A DNA stretch of 64,000 nucleotides from Saccharomycodes ludwigii (GCF_020623625.1 NC_060200.1:2624001-2688000), one strand, 5' to 3'. Positions 52,836 to 62,813 are shown, counted from the first letter of the stretch. The notes: generated by a model not told the origin, from the sequence alone. Numbers and translations: made by a program.

Positions 52836-54482
52836 CTAATCCATAGAATCTAAATTATGATCGATATAGGATTTTACTAACAAATTTTGTAGCATTTTTT
52901 TAGACTCCTTTATTGGCTTAAACGTTGGAGTAACAAAGGTGATCCATTCCTTATAATATCTTTCCGATAGAAATTGCTGTGCCATTGAACTTATAACATA
53001 CAATGAGTCGAGGTCGTCCTCATCTAATTTTTCAACAAAGCCAAGTCTGGCACCAACACATTCAGCTTCAAACTCCATTATAAAGGGCGAACCAGCCGTA
53101 TAAATTTTGTTATTTTTCATTATAGTCATTTCTCTAATGGAGTAAATTACCCTTGATATGGTTTTCATTAGTGAAACACAAACACAGCCACATATATTTC
53201 CAACAAATAAAGCATCGTCGGGAGTTTGTGTGATTTTAGAAATCCAGTCCTTTATAAATGAGCTCCTTAATAAGTATTTTTTATTAAAATAAACACCTAA
53301 ATAAGGTAATGCTATAGTTTCCACAAGTCTTAGCCATAATGGGTCTGCATTAGATTCAAAATAGTAATCATGGTCAATTAAATTTTTTATATAATTAATC
53401 TTGGAGGCTATAAAGGAATAAAATTTGCTCATGATACTTCTTGGTTTATAGCCAAATAATATGCCATTTTCTATATTATCAGATTCGTTGTCAGAAGTTC
53501 CATTTTGAAGAAAGGTAAAGTATTTACGGTGTATAGGATTGATTACAAACGAGTAGAAGCACCTATAGCCCATGGTAATAAAAGTAATATAACGCAACCA
53601 ATTGCTTGGGTGTTTCTTGTTTGTGTTGTTGAAAACTGTTGACAAAAGTAAAAATGGAATTGAAGATAGTAGGCTGCATTCAAATTCTTTCAAGGGAATT
53701 AGATGATTAATAGAACATAAAAAAAGTGGAATGCTACTGAAAAGCAAAACATGACTGGATGATAATGCGTCGTTATTTAACGCATCGTTAAGTGTAGAAT
53801 AATTTTCCAAATTCATTATTTTCATCAATGTGCTTTTGGGTGCCATCATATTTAAAATATCAAACCCCCAAAAAATCATCGTTGTAGAAACAGTGAAAAT
53901 TGCAGAACTAATTACAGAACTAACCAAAATATTACCCCAAATGAACTTCAAGGCGATTGAGCAAGTTCTATTGATAGAAGAAGCAATGCGCCCTATGGAA
54001 CTCTGACAAACTTCATATATTATAGGCGCTTTACACTGTGGACATTCAGTAAAAAAATCTGATACGTTAACATTTTTGGATGGAAGAAATAACTCTTGCT
54101 TTGACCCAAAAAGCATGGCCTTTGAATATTTTCCATTGACATCCCTTTTGATTAAATGAAACTTTGTCATAATCATGGTAGATAGTTCATTGTACTTATT
54201 TTTTTGGCTAAAGCCTCTTAATGGCCATAAGTTAAAGGACATTACGCCTAGTCCGGGGGAAATTTTATTATCATGAAATAATACCTTACTGAATTTCATC
54301 AAATTACCTTCTTGCAGCTTTTTACTGACATATAAAAAAATACAAGCTTTGTGTGCTCTTAGCGAACATTTACACTTAACCCAATCTTCTTCAGGATTTT
54401 TGCTGGGTCTCAAAATACTTTTCGGTGGGTGATCTTTATCATTATAACAAATCCAACAGCAATCATCATCTCTAATAGCCAT
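52836..54482 (-). CDS. RING-CH (MARCH5-like) multi-pass membrane protein at the YMR187C locus
   Basis: A 548-residue protein. Seen: an N-terminal C4HC3 set of ligands C9, C12, C37, C39, H44, C47, C147, C150 (CWIC, KCKCSLRAHKAC, CPQC), the order used by RING-CH E3 ligases such as MARCH5 and Doa10; then at least four hydrophobic helices between about residues 178 and 320 (FIWGNILVSSVISSAIF, VLLFSSIPLFLC, SLLSSIPFLLLS, WLRYITFITMGYRCFY), and a C-terminal half with LWLRLVETIALPYLGVYF. The loop between C39 and H44 is shorter than usual and the last Cys pair follows after a 100-residue insert. Position and strand match YMR187C of S. cerevisiae, a protein of unknown function; the link is positional. 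Possible organelle-membrane ubiquitin ligase. Confidence 0.7.
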   Translation of the reverse strand: MAIRDDDCCWICYNDKDHPPKSILRPSKNPEEDWVKCKCSLRAHKACIFLYVSKKLQEGNLMKFSKVLFHDNKISPGLGVMSFNLWPLRGFSQKNKYNELSTMIMTKFHLIKRDVNGKYSKAMLFGSKQELFLPSKNVNVSDFFTECPQCKAPIIYEVCQSSIGRIASSINRTCSIALKFIWGNILVSSVISSAIFTVSTTMIFWGFDILNMMAPKSTLMKIMNLENYSTLNDALNNDALSSSHVLLFSSIPLFLCSINHLIPLKEFECSLLSSIPFLLLSTVFNNTNKKHPSNWLRYITFITMGYRCFYSFVINPIHRKYFTFLQNGTSDNESDNIENGILFGYKPRSIMSKFYSFIASKINYIKNLIDHDYYFESNADPLWLRLVETIALPYLGVYFNKKYLLRSSFIKDWISKITQTPDDALFVGNICGCVCVSLMKTISRVIYSIREMTIMKNNKIYTAGSPFIMEFEAECVGARLGFVEKLDEDDLDSLYVISSMAQQFLSERYYKEWITFVTPTFKPIKESKKMLQNLLVKSYIDHNLDSMD

Positions 54483-54726
54483 TTTTATTTTTCTTTTTCT
54501 TTTCTTTTTGTTTTTATTTTTATTTTTCTTTTCCTTCTCCTTTTAGAAATCAACAATACTTAAACGTTGGAAATAAAGTGTTAAAATTTGTAGTTTAAAT
54601 TCTTACACGATAAGACGAATTAAGCTATTATTATTATAAATAAAAAACAAAAAAAAAAGGGGCGGCGATGATTGGAATTGTTTAACGCATCTTTTTTACC
54701 AAGAAATTATTTAAAGTTCGGTAATT

Positions 54727-54757
<31 letters not shown>

Positions 54758-54978
54758 ATTTAAAAGTATACCGAATGTCCGCTATACAGCAATAGCGAGA
54801 TTGTATGTCGTTAAAAAAAATTAAAAAAAAATACAACGTCATAAAAGTTGGTCGTTTGATTTATAGAAACAAAGATTTATAATCTTACTTTTAGATACTA
54901 ATACTTTAGTCGATAACATCTTAAAAATAAAATAATATATTACAAAAAAAAAAATAATAATAAAAACAACCCTTTCAA
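54483..54978. other. RING-CH gene promoter region and SRP68 3' flank
   Basis: 496 bp. T-rich leader by the start codon, a T run near 54732-54754 and more mixed DNA at 54760-54850. No gene seen. Confidence 0.6.
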
Positions 54979-56733
54979 CTAACCACGAAATAAACCAAAG
55001 AAACTTTTCTTTTTATTTTCATTATTGACATTTTTACTGTCATTTGATATCTTTTCTTTTTCTTGATGTTGCGTTTTAGTTGGAACATTGTCTAATCCTA
55101 TATAATTAAATGCTAGATCATATAAAGTTGGTTTAGCCATAACAGGTTTGACAATTGGTTTCAATGGAAATAGGTTGTGTAATTTAGTGATGCTTGGGTC
55201 AACAATGTGAATATTTTCCGCAACAGTACCTTCAAATTTGATATTACCAGCTTTTCTTTGTAGTTTTTCAGCATAAAGTGCCAAATTCTTGACACTTTCA
55301 CAACCCTGTTCTGTAAAGTTGATCAAGTCTTGTACATTTTCGTTAGAAATAATTCCGCATGGTATTTCAATGTTATTGTTGTTATTGCTATCTTTTATTT
55401 TTTCCAAAGCATCTGTAAATAAAGCCATAGATTCTAGATGTTTACCTTTGATTTTATACAATGTTGCCAAACAGTAGGATTCAATGCTGGATTCATAATA
55501 GGCAATAGCCAAATTTAACGCTGATGTTAATTCATCATCAGAATAAACACCTGGCAAAGCTAAAACTTGTGAGAGATAAGAAGTTAAACCTTTCGAAATA
55601 CGTTCAATTTCACCGTATTTATGTTGTAAATACTTTTCAGTGCTGTGCTTTCTAATAATAAACTTGATCTTGGAATTCCACTGTGTGATTAATTTATCAA
55701 ACATTCTCGCATCTCTTTTAATCAAAACAAATAATCTATTATATCTAATAAAAGTTGATAAAATTTGGTCAGAATTATCTTCGGGATCCATCGATTTATT
55801 TAACTCCTCTTCTGCCATGTTATAATAGAGCAAAATTTCGTCGATAGAAGAAATGCCTAATGATGAAGAGTTTTTGCTATCCTTAGTAGTGTTATGGTCC
55901 CTTTTGTCATTTGTTTCTTGTAATTGCATTGCTTCCGTAATATATTTGGCAACATTTTTATTATGTATGCTCGCAGTGTATGATCTCCAAGTAACCTCCT
56001 TTAACAAATCAATGTTACCATTCTTTTCAGGTCCCTCTTTGGATGGAACATAACCTTGTTCCAACAAAATTTTAATTATCTCATCCTCGTTCTTATTATC
56101 TTGTAAGTTGATAGTAACACCGTTGGTAGAAATGAATTTGTACTTAAGCTTAATTTTTTCAACAATCGAAGAATAATTACCATCCATGTCTGCATTGACA
56201 CTTGATAATAGTTCTAGAGCAGCTAGAACTTTATTAAATTCAACTGTTAAGGTTGATTGAAATTTGGAATTATTTTTTCTGCTTAAATAATACTCAATTC
56301 TGGCTAATCTATCATAGATTAAATATTCTAATCTGGTTTTCCAATTTTTTTCACTACTAGTAATTTCTATCATTTTGCTAGTATACTTAGAAGCTTTCTT
56401 TAATCTGGTGGGCACTTGTTTATTTTTATTACTAACTTTATTTCTTAATCTTAAACTTTCCACATATATCAAATCCCTTTCAGCCAACTGTAAAAATAAA
56501 GCGCCAATTAATTTCTTATTTTTTGCATAGTGATCCTCTTCAGCCAATTTATTCAATTTGGAGGTATAATTGTGAGTATCTTTACAAATAACATTACAAT
56601 AATGTCTTAATTTAATTAGTTTGTGATTTACTTTAATATGAGCCTTTTTAAATTCTTTACCTGAACTATAAGAAAAATCATATGGACGTAAACCAAACGT
56701 GTTTCTTAATGGCGAATAATATTTACTATCCAT
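54979..56733 (-). CDS. SRP68: SRP68, signal recognition particle subunit
   Basis: A 584-residue protein (yeast Srp68 is 599). It binds SRP RNA together with SRP72 in the particle that targets ribosomes to the ER. Seen: N-terminal RNA-binding helical domain with FGLRPYDFSYSSGKEFKKAHIKVNHKLIKLRHYC, then KNWKTRLEYLIYDRLARIEYYLS, TPR-like helices in the middle, and a C-terminal SRP72-binding region with FKPIVKPVMAKPTLYDLAFNYIG. A lysine-rich end closes with FFGLFRG. Synteny: YPL243W. Confidence 0.93.
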   Translation of the reverse strand: MDSKYYSPLRNTFGLRPYDFSYSSGKEFKKAHIKVNHKLIKLRHYCNVICKDTHNYTSKLNKLAEEDHYAKNKKLIGALFLQLAERDLIYVESLRLRNKVSNKNKQVPTRLKKASKYTSKMIEITSSEKNWKTRLEYLIYDRLARIEYYLSRKNNSKFQSTLTVEFNKVLAALELLSSVNADMDGNYSSIVEKIKLKYKFISTNGVTINLQDNKNEDEIIKILLEQGYVPSKEGPEKNGNIDLLKEVTWRSYTASIHNKNVAKYITEAMQLQETNDKRDHNTTKDSKNSSSLGISSIDEILLYYNMAEEELNKSMDPEDNSDQILSTFIRYNRLFVLIKRDARMFDKLITQWNSKIKFIIRKHSTEKYLQHKYGEIERISKGLTSYLSQVLALPGVYSDDELTSALNLAIAYYESSIESYCLATLYKIKGKHLESMALFTDALEKIKDSNNNNNIEIPCGIISNENVQDLINFTEQGCESVKNLALYAEKLQRKAGNIKFEGTVAENIHIVDPSITKLHNLFPLKPIVKPVMAKPTLYDLAFNYIGLDNVPTKTQHQEKEKISNDSKNVNNENKKKSFFGLFRG

Positions 56734-57128
56734 CCTTTCTTTGTTTTACTTAGTTTTGTTAATTTTTCTTTTTTTTAGTTGTTAAATAGAAATAGTGAAA
56801 ATAGAAAGAAAGTAAAAAGAAAAAATAAGTTTGTTGGTTATGAATCTAAAATTATAAATGCGGAATTATTTCTTCAATGAAAAAGAAAAAAGAAAAAAAT
56901 TTTTCTTTTGATTGATAAAAAAAAAAAAAAAAAATATTCGTACCAAATTTCCTTTTTCTTTTTTGCAAATTATTCTGGAAAATATATTTGGAAAATAAAA
57001 AAAATGTTTTGTGTATTACTTTCTTATTACTGAATGGCTGAACTGATAATATTAATTCTGTCATCCTTTTAGTCCAATAACAAAAAAAAGAAAAAAAAAA
57101 AAAAAAATGAATATATGTATATAAGTCA
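56734..57128. other. Divergent promoter region SRP68 / HUT1
   Basis: 395 bp with A tracts near 56917-56933 and 57080-57107. No recognised regulatory site. Confidence 0.6.
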
Positions 57129-58214
57129 ATGAGTGTTCAAAAGACTGTTTCTAGTGGCAATAACAATACAATCAATAATAAAAATATCTTTCAGCTTTTT
57201 TTTTGTGTTATTGGCATTTATAGTACATTTCTAATTTGGGGATTGGTACAGGAGCCGTTAAATACAAAAATATGGCCTCGTAGTGGTGAAAAATTTGCGT
57301 TCCCATTTGTCATTTCAGTTTTTCAATCATCTATAGCATTAATTATTGGAAGCATATACCTTTTTTTTTCTAATAATAAACATAGCAAAAACCCAACAAG
57401 TCACCGTTACTCATTATCTCAATTCATAAAAGATAATCGTGTATATTTAATTTTATTGTCATTTACGCAAACATTTTCAACTCCCTTGGCCACATACTCT
57501 TTAAGATATATTTCATATGTAGCTTTACAACTATCCAAAACTTGTAAATTAATACCTGTATTGTTAGTTCATAAACTTGTTTACAAAAGTGCTATACCTA
57601 GGGAAAAACAGATTATAGCGGTTATAATAACAATAGGTGTAACCGTATTCACATTGGGCAGTTCCTCAAAGAATACCAAAGATAAAGGAAACAGTTTCTC
57701 ATCTTCATTATTGGGTGGATTGATGATCTTTATCAGTCTGTTTTTCGATGGATTAACCAATGCTACTCAAGACACGATGATAAAAAAAAATAAGCAAATT
57801 ACAGGATCACATTTAATGGTCATTTCAAATGGATGTATTTTTTTTTGGAATTTAACGTATTTACTTTTGTTTGATAAAACGCAGTTAGAAAAAAGTTTAC
57901 AAGTTTTAAACCAAGATTCGCCGGATATTTTGAAGTTGCTATTGATTTATTCGATATGTGGCGCCTTGGGACAAGTTTTCATATTTTATTCATTGCAAAG
58001 TTTTGGTTCAATAATATTGATCATGGTTACAGTCACAAGAAAAATGATTTCCATGATTTTAAGCATTGTAGTATATGAACATAAATTGAATGGCCCTCAA
58101 ATAGCAGGTATTGGTATTGTATTTTGTGGTATTTCTTATGAAGCTATAATGAAGCATAAAAAGGGCAGTCGTGGTATCAACAAGTCATCTTTGAGAGAGA
58201 AGAAACAAGAATAA
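57129..58214 (+). CDS. HUT1: Hut1, UDP-galactose/UDP-glucose transporter of the ER
   Basis: A 361-residue nucleotide-sugar transporter (yeast Hut1 is 339), SLC35B1 family. Seen: about ten hydrophobic helices; the family opening GIYSTFLIWGLVQEPLNTKIWP; SLRYISYVALQLSKTCKLIPVLLVHKLVY in helices 3-4; FDGLTNATQDTMIKKNKQITG near residue 205; ICGALGQVFIFYSLQSFGSIILIMVTVTRKMISMILSIV near 280; and a basic cytosolic tail ending KKQE, a possible ER-retrieval signal. Synteny: YPL244C. Confidence 0.94.
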   Translation: MSVQKTVSSGNNNTINNKNIFQLFFCVIGIYSTFLIWGLVQEPLNTKIWPRSGEKFAFPFVISVFQSSIALIIGSIYLFFSNNKHSKNPTSHRYSLSQFIKDNRVYLILLSFTQTFSTPLATYSLRYISYVALQLSKTCKLIPVLLVHKLVYKSAIPREKQIIAVIITIGVTVFTLGSSSKNTKDKGNSFSSSLLGGLMIFISLFFDGLTNATQDTMIKKNKQITGSHLMVISNGCIFFWNLTYLLLFDKTQLEKSLQVLNQDSPDILKLLLIYSICGALGQVFIFYSLQSFGSIILIMVTVTRKMISMILSIVVYEHKLNGPQIAGIGIVFCGISYEAIMKHKKGSRGINKSSLREKKQE

Positions 58215-58376
58215 TACTAGTTAACTTTTTTTTTTTTTTTTTCTTTCATGATTTATTGTAGATTGTTATATAAGAAATTACAAATGGTAGTATAATAAAG
58301 AGAGATTTTAGAAAAGGAAAAAAAAAAAAAAAAATTTTTTTCTGTAGCAAGTGCTTTACAACTCAAGAAAGATAAA

Positions 58377-58410
<34 letters not shown>

Positions 58411-58631
58411 TTTGTTTTTATTTGTTAATTTTTGATTTTTGTTTGGCCCTGTTGAAATTAAACTTATCGAGCAAATGTTATATGGTTGTTTCCCCCCCCT
58501 TGCGTTTTCGTCCTTTTATTTCATCTTTCTTGCTTATAAATGTTTTAATTTTAAAATATATATTTATATAAGATTGAAAGAATAAAATAAAATACAATAA
58601 CTAACAATAAAATATTCTTTCTTTTTTTAAC
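58215..58631. other. Spacer between HUT1 and nitrilase gene
   Basis: 417 bp with T and A tracts (58225-58242, 58318-58333, 58380-58405). The nitrilase promoter must lie here. No other gene and no terminal repeats that would mark an insertion. Confidence 0.6.
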
Positions 58632-59609
58632 ATGGTAAAACAAATTGTAGCAGCTTTACAAGTGGGTACCGATCCTAAAGGTACACAAGCCACTTTAGAA
58701 AAAATTTTGAGTTTTGAAACTGAAATTAAAAACAGTGGTGCCAAATTAGTCGTTATACCAGAAGCTACTCTGGGTGGATATCCCAAAGGTTCCATATTTG
58801 GAACATATTTGGGTTATAGATTACAATCTGGGCGTGAACAATATGCAGAATATTATTCCCAAGCAATTGTTGCTGATCCAAACGCATACGAAGTCAAGCA
58901 ATTGGCCAAATTAAGCCATAACACAGACGCTAGTTTAGTAGTCGGTTGTATTGAAAAAGAACTTGATTCTCACAAAACTTTGTATTGTACCATGCTATTT
59001 ATAGACCCTATTAAAGGCTATATTGGTAAACATCGTAAATTAATGCCAACTGCTACCGAAAGATTGATTTGGGGTACTGGTGATGGTTCTACCCTAACTG
59101 CTGTTGATTCAGCGGTGGGGAAGATTGGTGGTGCTATTTGCTGGGAAAATATGTTACCATTATTAAGACAAGCCATGTATGCTAAAGGATTAGATGTTTG
59201 GTGTGCACCAACAGTTGATCAAAGACCAATTTGGAGATCTGTTATGCAAAACATTGCTTACGAAGGCCGTTTGTTTGTAGTCAGTGCTGTTCAGTATATG
59301 CCAGATGCTACAAAGATGGGATTGGGAATTACAGATCCGTCAGATCCTGAAAGAAAAATCTTGCCTGGTTGGGAATCCAGTGACATACCTTGTATTAATG
59401 GTGGTAGTATTATTGTTAACCCTTATGGCGAAATTATTGCGGGTCCTTTAATTGGCAAAGAAGGCTTAGTCACTGCTGAAATAGATACTGATGTTATTGT
59501 GGAAGCTCGCTATGACTTTGATCCAGTCGGTCACTATGCAAGAGGTGACGTTTTCCAATTAACTGTTAATGAAAAACCCAGTAACAATAATGTATCATTT
59601 TTAAAATAA
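58632..59609 (+). CDS. NIT1: Nitrilase (nitrilase-branch amidohydrolase)
   Basis: A 325-residue enzyme of the nitrilase superfamily, branch 1, hydrolysing nitriles to acid and ammonia; natural substrate unknown. Seen: the Glu-Lys-Cys triad as E44 ([13 protein letters not shown]), K136 (GKHRKLMPT) and C170 ([12 protein letters not shown]), plus the downstream [12 protein letters not shown] typical of true nitrilases. Full length and intact. S. cerevisiae NIT1 (YIL164C) is the likely relative, and in the reference strain it is split with YIL165C. It has no counterpart between HUT1 and YPL245W in S. cerevisiae, so it has moved in (or been lost there). Fungal branch-1 nitrilases are often thought to be of bacterial origin; not testable here. 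Confidence 0.92.
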   Translation: MVKQIVAALQVGTDPKGTQATLEKILSFETEIKNSGAKLVVIPEATLGGYPKGSIFGTYLGYRLQSGREQYAEYYSQAIVADPNAYEVKQLAKLSHNTDASLVVGCIEKELDSHKTLYCTMLFIDPIKGYIGKHRKLMPTATERLIWGTGDGSTLTAVDSAVGKIGGAICWENMLPLLRQAMYAKGLDVWCAPTVDQRPIWRSVMQNIAYEGRLFVVSAVQYMPDATKMGLGITDPSDPERKILPGWESSDIPCINGGSIIVNPYGEIIAGPLIGKEGLVTAEIDTDVIVEARYDFDPVGHYARGDVFQLTVNEKPSNNNVSFLK

Positions 59610-59668
59610 AGCTTTTTTTTTTTTTTTTTTTTTTTTTTAATACGTACGTTTTACACACATATCTATGT

Positions 59669-61153
59669 CTATGTTAATCCTAACAATCTCTCCCTTAATT
59701 CAGGATCCCAAGCGTATAGGTACATACCCTTGACTCCTCTTGTCATTAAAACATTGATACTATTCATAATAATTTTGTGTTTAACAAGGTCGACATCTTT
59801 AATATTTTTTTTTTTAGTGAACCCAGCATGGTCGTCATAATATTCCGGTTTTAATTTAATGCTATCCGTTTCTTTATCGTAACCAACACTTCTACCCAGA
59901 ATCAGTCCAGCATAATTTAAATCGAATCCCTGAATTGTATAGACACTACCAACTTCATCTATAGTATCGTCACGTTCGCTCCAGGGAGTAATTGCCTTTG
60001 GAGTATACCTGTCCCATCGTAATTTAAAATTATCACCACATGTAACAAAATAATCTTTGCCATCTAGTCTATATGGGAAATCATAAGTGGCCAGCATTCT
60101 ACATTGTCCAAATTGTTTGTTTTTCTCCTTTAAATCTTCATACATAGCGCCACAATCGCTCCAGATTTTAAAGTCAAAGTTAGATTTCTCCTTAGTTTTA
60201 ACAGATTGTGGGAATGGTAAGATTTCGCCAGTTGTACTAATTTTTTCGATCCATTGTAACATATCTGGTTCTGCAACAACTCTAAACTGTTGTTTCAAAT
60301 AATACCAGCTTTTCTTATTTGCAGGAAGTGCGTCATAAAAAGTGGATAAACTAGCACCATTACGTTCAGAAGTTTGTCCCCAAAATGAACCCATACGTAG
60401 AGACTGTTTTTCATCAAAAACAATAATCAAAACTTTGCTCAAACTCATTAAATCTTGCAAGTGGTTCTCGCCATAAAATCTCTTGAATGCATCTTTTGAA
60501 GTGGATAATAAGTGCGCTTCATCTATAATAACAACATCACACTTTGATTTGGACTTAGTCAACATGTTAATTAGAGAAGTGGGTCTCTCCAAAGATGATT
60601 TATTAATGTATCGAAAAGATTTGCTAATTCTATGATACAATTTTAACATTTCTGGATGGTTTACTACCAAATAGTTTTTAGTGTGTTCCAGAGATTTGAT
60701 AACGTGTGGAGGGAAGTCCTTCTCAACTTCTTTTAAATTTTTTGTTTCTGCAATTTTTTGAATATCATTAAATAAAGCGTTTAAAACAACAGATTTACCC
60801 GTACCAGCATCACCTTGGATAACAAACATGGCGCAAGTTCCATCATTATCTTTATAATTATCCAGATTTGTGGATATAAATTCTAATATTTTTTTCTTGA
60901 GACTCACTTGTTCATCATTTAAAGTCACATGTGACAATTTATCTATAGCCGCAGATCCAGTGTTTTTTAAGTTGATTTCCCTTTTAAAATTATTGCCATG
61001 TTTGGTGTTGTTATATCTGGCTTTTTTATTGTTGGATTCATTAGTATGGTTAGTGTTGATACTACTTTTACTTCTAGTTGTTGCCATCGTTTTAAGAATG
61101 GGGATTTTCTTTGCTTTAAGGATATGTTTATGAAAATGTTTTAAAGGTAACAT
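59669..61153 (-). CDS. DUF2075 / Schlafen-like P-loop ATPase, YPL245W locus
   Basis: A 494-residue helicase-like protein. Seen: a basic, acid-poor N terminus (1-55) that could be a mitochondrial presequence or nuclear signal; Walker A GDAGTGKS at 114-121; Walker B/motif II VVIIDEAHLLS at about 207-216; a motif III-like VLIIVFDEKQSLR; an arginine-bearing LKQQFRV; and the C-terminal SVYTIQGFDLNYAGLILGR and VLMTRGVKGMYLY, which are the hallmark motifs of DUF2075 superfamily-1-type ATPases. Such proteins are common in bacteria; the cellular job of the yeast ones is not known. Strand and place match the uncharacterised YPL245W (454 residues). Two Met starts are possible (residues 1 and 23). Confidence 0.82.
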   Translation of the reverse strand: MLPLKHFHKHILKAKKIPILKTMATTRSKSSINTNHTNESNNKKARYNNTKHGNNFKREINLKNTGSAAIDKLSHVTLNDEQVSLKKKILEFISTNLDNYKDNDGTCAMFVIQGDAGTGKSVVLNALFNDIQKIAETKNLKEVEKDFPPHVIKSLEHTKNYLVVNHPEMLKLYHRISKSFRYINKSSLERPTSLINMLTKSKSKCDVVIIDEAHLLSTSKDAFKRFYGENHLQDLMSLSKVLIIVFDEKQSLRMGSFWGQTSERNGASLSTFYDALPANKKSWYYLKQQFRVVAEPDMLQWIEKISTTGEILPFPQSVKTKEKSNFDFKIWSDCGAMYEDLKEKNKQFGQCRMLATYDFPYRLDGKDYFVTCGDNFKLRWDRYTPKAITPWSERDDTIDEVGSVYTIQGFDLNYAGLILGRSVGYDKETDSIKLKPEYYDDHAGFTKKKNIKDVDLVKHKIIMNSINVLMTRGVKGMYLYAWDPELRERLLGLT

Positions 61154-61841
61154 TTATCTTTTTTTTTTAAAAAACTATTTTTTCATTCAGTTACATGTAA
61201 AATAAATAAAAATATGCAGTTGGACAAATAATTAAATATTTTTATAACTACAATTGTGAAAAGTTTTAACTTATTTAAATGATAATAAAGTTTTCCACTT
61301 TATATATATATATATATTTTTTTTTTTTCAATGGTTTTAAAATCCGTTTTGGAAAAAAGAAAAAGAAAAATACATTTTAGTAAGACAAAAAAAAAAAAAA
61401 AAGAATCAAACTGGTAAGTGAATATAATTCGGACTTAAAACGAAAAGTGGAAATAAACATTTGTTAAAATTAAATGTAAATACGGACATTCGGATATGGT
61501 CCGTTTTTATTTATTTTATTTATCGAAAATCTAAAAGTTGTCTCTATAAAAATCCTTTAATGAATTTCGTTAACTTTTCAAAGCCCGAATTACAAATCTT
61601 GCCCGAATTACAAATCTTGCCCGAATTACAAATCTTGCCAAAAGATAACTTTTTCACCAACTTAAAAAATCTTCCCCTTTTGTTTTATTTGTATCTTTAT
61701 GAGAATATTTCACTCTCAAAGCAACATAACAATATTAATCGGAGAAGTTTAACTTAGCTAGTATTACCAAAAGTTATTCTCTATTTTTTTTTTTTTTTTT
61801 GGTACTTTTTTTTAAAAACAAAAACAAAAATAAAAACAAAA
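61154..61841. other. Divergent promoter region YPL245W-like / RBD2 with tandem repeat
   Basis: 688 bp. A TA run near 61302-61317, T and A tracts, and three 18-bp tandem repeats at 61583-61636. A 98-codon open frame across the repeats lacks an early ATG and is not convincing as a gene. Confidence 0.6.
61583..61639 (+). repeat. Three perfect 18-bp tandem repeats
   Basis: Unit GCCCGAATTACAAATCTT repeated three times without change (61583-61600, 61601-61618, 61619-61636) followed by the first three bases of a fourth. Lies about 205-260 bp before the RBD2 ATG. Being perfect, it is probably recent. The length is a multiple of three and reads PELQIL if translated. Confidence 0.95.
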
Positions 61842-62813
61842 ATGCTCTCCAAGATCGGTGGTATAAGATTCACTGCCATTACTTCAGGCCTAATTATTTT
61901 TTTATGGATCGTTTTCCTATTTATGCCTATTGCACCTTTTTCCTTAAATGAAGAGGATTTATTTGATTTAAAAAAATTCGGTCACTTATCGCTTTACCCC
62001 TTGCAACATGCTTCTATTTTACATATACTATTCAACTCTATTGCTTTATTTTCATTATTATCTTTATTTGAACGTGAAAAAGGTACCATTAGAACAGGGG
62101 TTTTATTAAACTTATTCGCAGTTATTGCTGGGATTTTCTATTGTTTACTAGAACGTTCATTTTCATTTATAATCCACAGAGGAGAGTCCAGTACAGTTCA
62201 AGTTGTTGGAAGCAGCGGTTGGTGGTTCACTTTGTTCACTTGGTATTGTTGCACACAAAGCGCTAATTTTAATGAAACAAACTCTTCTGCTATTAGCTCA
62301 GACGAAGATGTAGAAACTACAGCCACTACTAACAACATCTTATACAACATTCGCAATATTTTCAATGGTAATAATGTTACAACAATAACTATTTTTGGTA
62401 GGTCTTTTAACAGATTCCAATTGCTGCCATTTCTCATGTTATTTTTTATTTCCGTAATTTTTTTCGGCCAAGCAAGTTTTTTGGGCCATTTATGCGGTAT
62501 TATCACGGGGTATTTGTATTATAATGGTCAAAAAATTTTTGATCACAAGTTGTGTATCCCATCCAAGTTAATTTCCAAGTTTGAAAGTTTAGGGTTCTGG
62601 TATGGTTCATCTGATATGTCCTCTCCCACCACTTCTTCCAACGGAAATGGTTATTTGTTGATTTTTTTGAAAAAATTAAGCATTGAATATTTCCCTGAAC
62701 ATTATTATAATGGGGAATCCACGGCCTCTGTATTACCAACAGTACAACCTTCTATTGCAAACGCTCAAAATGAAAATTTTACAAGTTCTGGCAGGGTCTT
62801 AGGATCTAATTAA
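61842..62813 (+). CDS. RBD2: Rbd2, rhomboid intramembrane protease
   Basis: A 323-residue rhomboid (yeast Rbd2 is 262), Golgi-type. Seen: about six hydrophobic helices; the conserved LQHASILHILFNSIALFSLLSLFERE segment; catalytic serine S125 in VVGSSGWWFTL (GxSG) and histidine H216 in FLGHLCGIITGYLY. Between them is a long polar loop about residues 138-190, rich in Ser/Thr/Asn/Asp, larger than usual and accounting for part of the extra length. The cytosolic tail is polar. Synteny: YPL246C. Confidence 0.93.
   Translation: MLSKIGGIRFTAITSGLIIFLWIVFLFMPIAPFSLNEEDLFDLKKFGHLSLYPLQHASILHILFNSIALFSLLSLFEREKGTIRTGVLLNLFAVIAGIFYCLLERSFSFIIHRGESSTVQVVGSSGWWFTLFTWYCCTQSANFNETNSSAISSDEDVETTATTNNILYNIRNIFNGNNVTTITIFGRSFNRFQLLPFLMLFFISVIFFGQASFLGHLCGIITGYLYYNGQKIFDHKLCIPSKLISKFESLGFWYGSSDMSSPTTSSNGNGYLLIFLKKLSIEYFPEHYYNGESTASVLPTVQPSIANAQNENFTSSGRVLGSN

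Noticed and set aside
61461-61757. Open frame across the 18-bp repeats (PELQIL x3)
   Set aside because: No ATG before about codon 34 and no similarity; best explained as a promoter repeat that happens to stay open.
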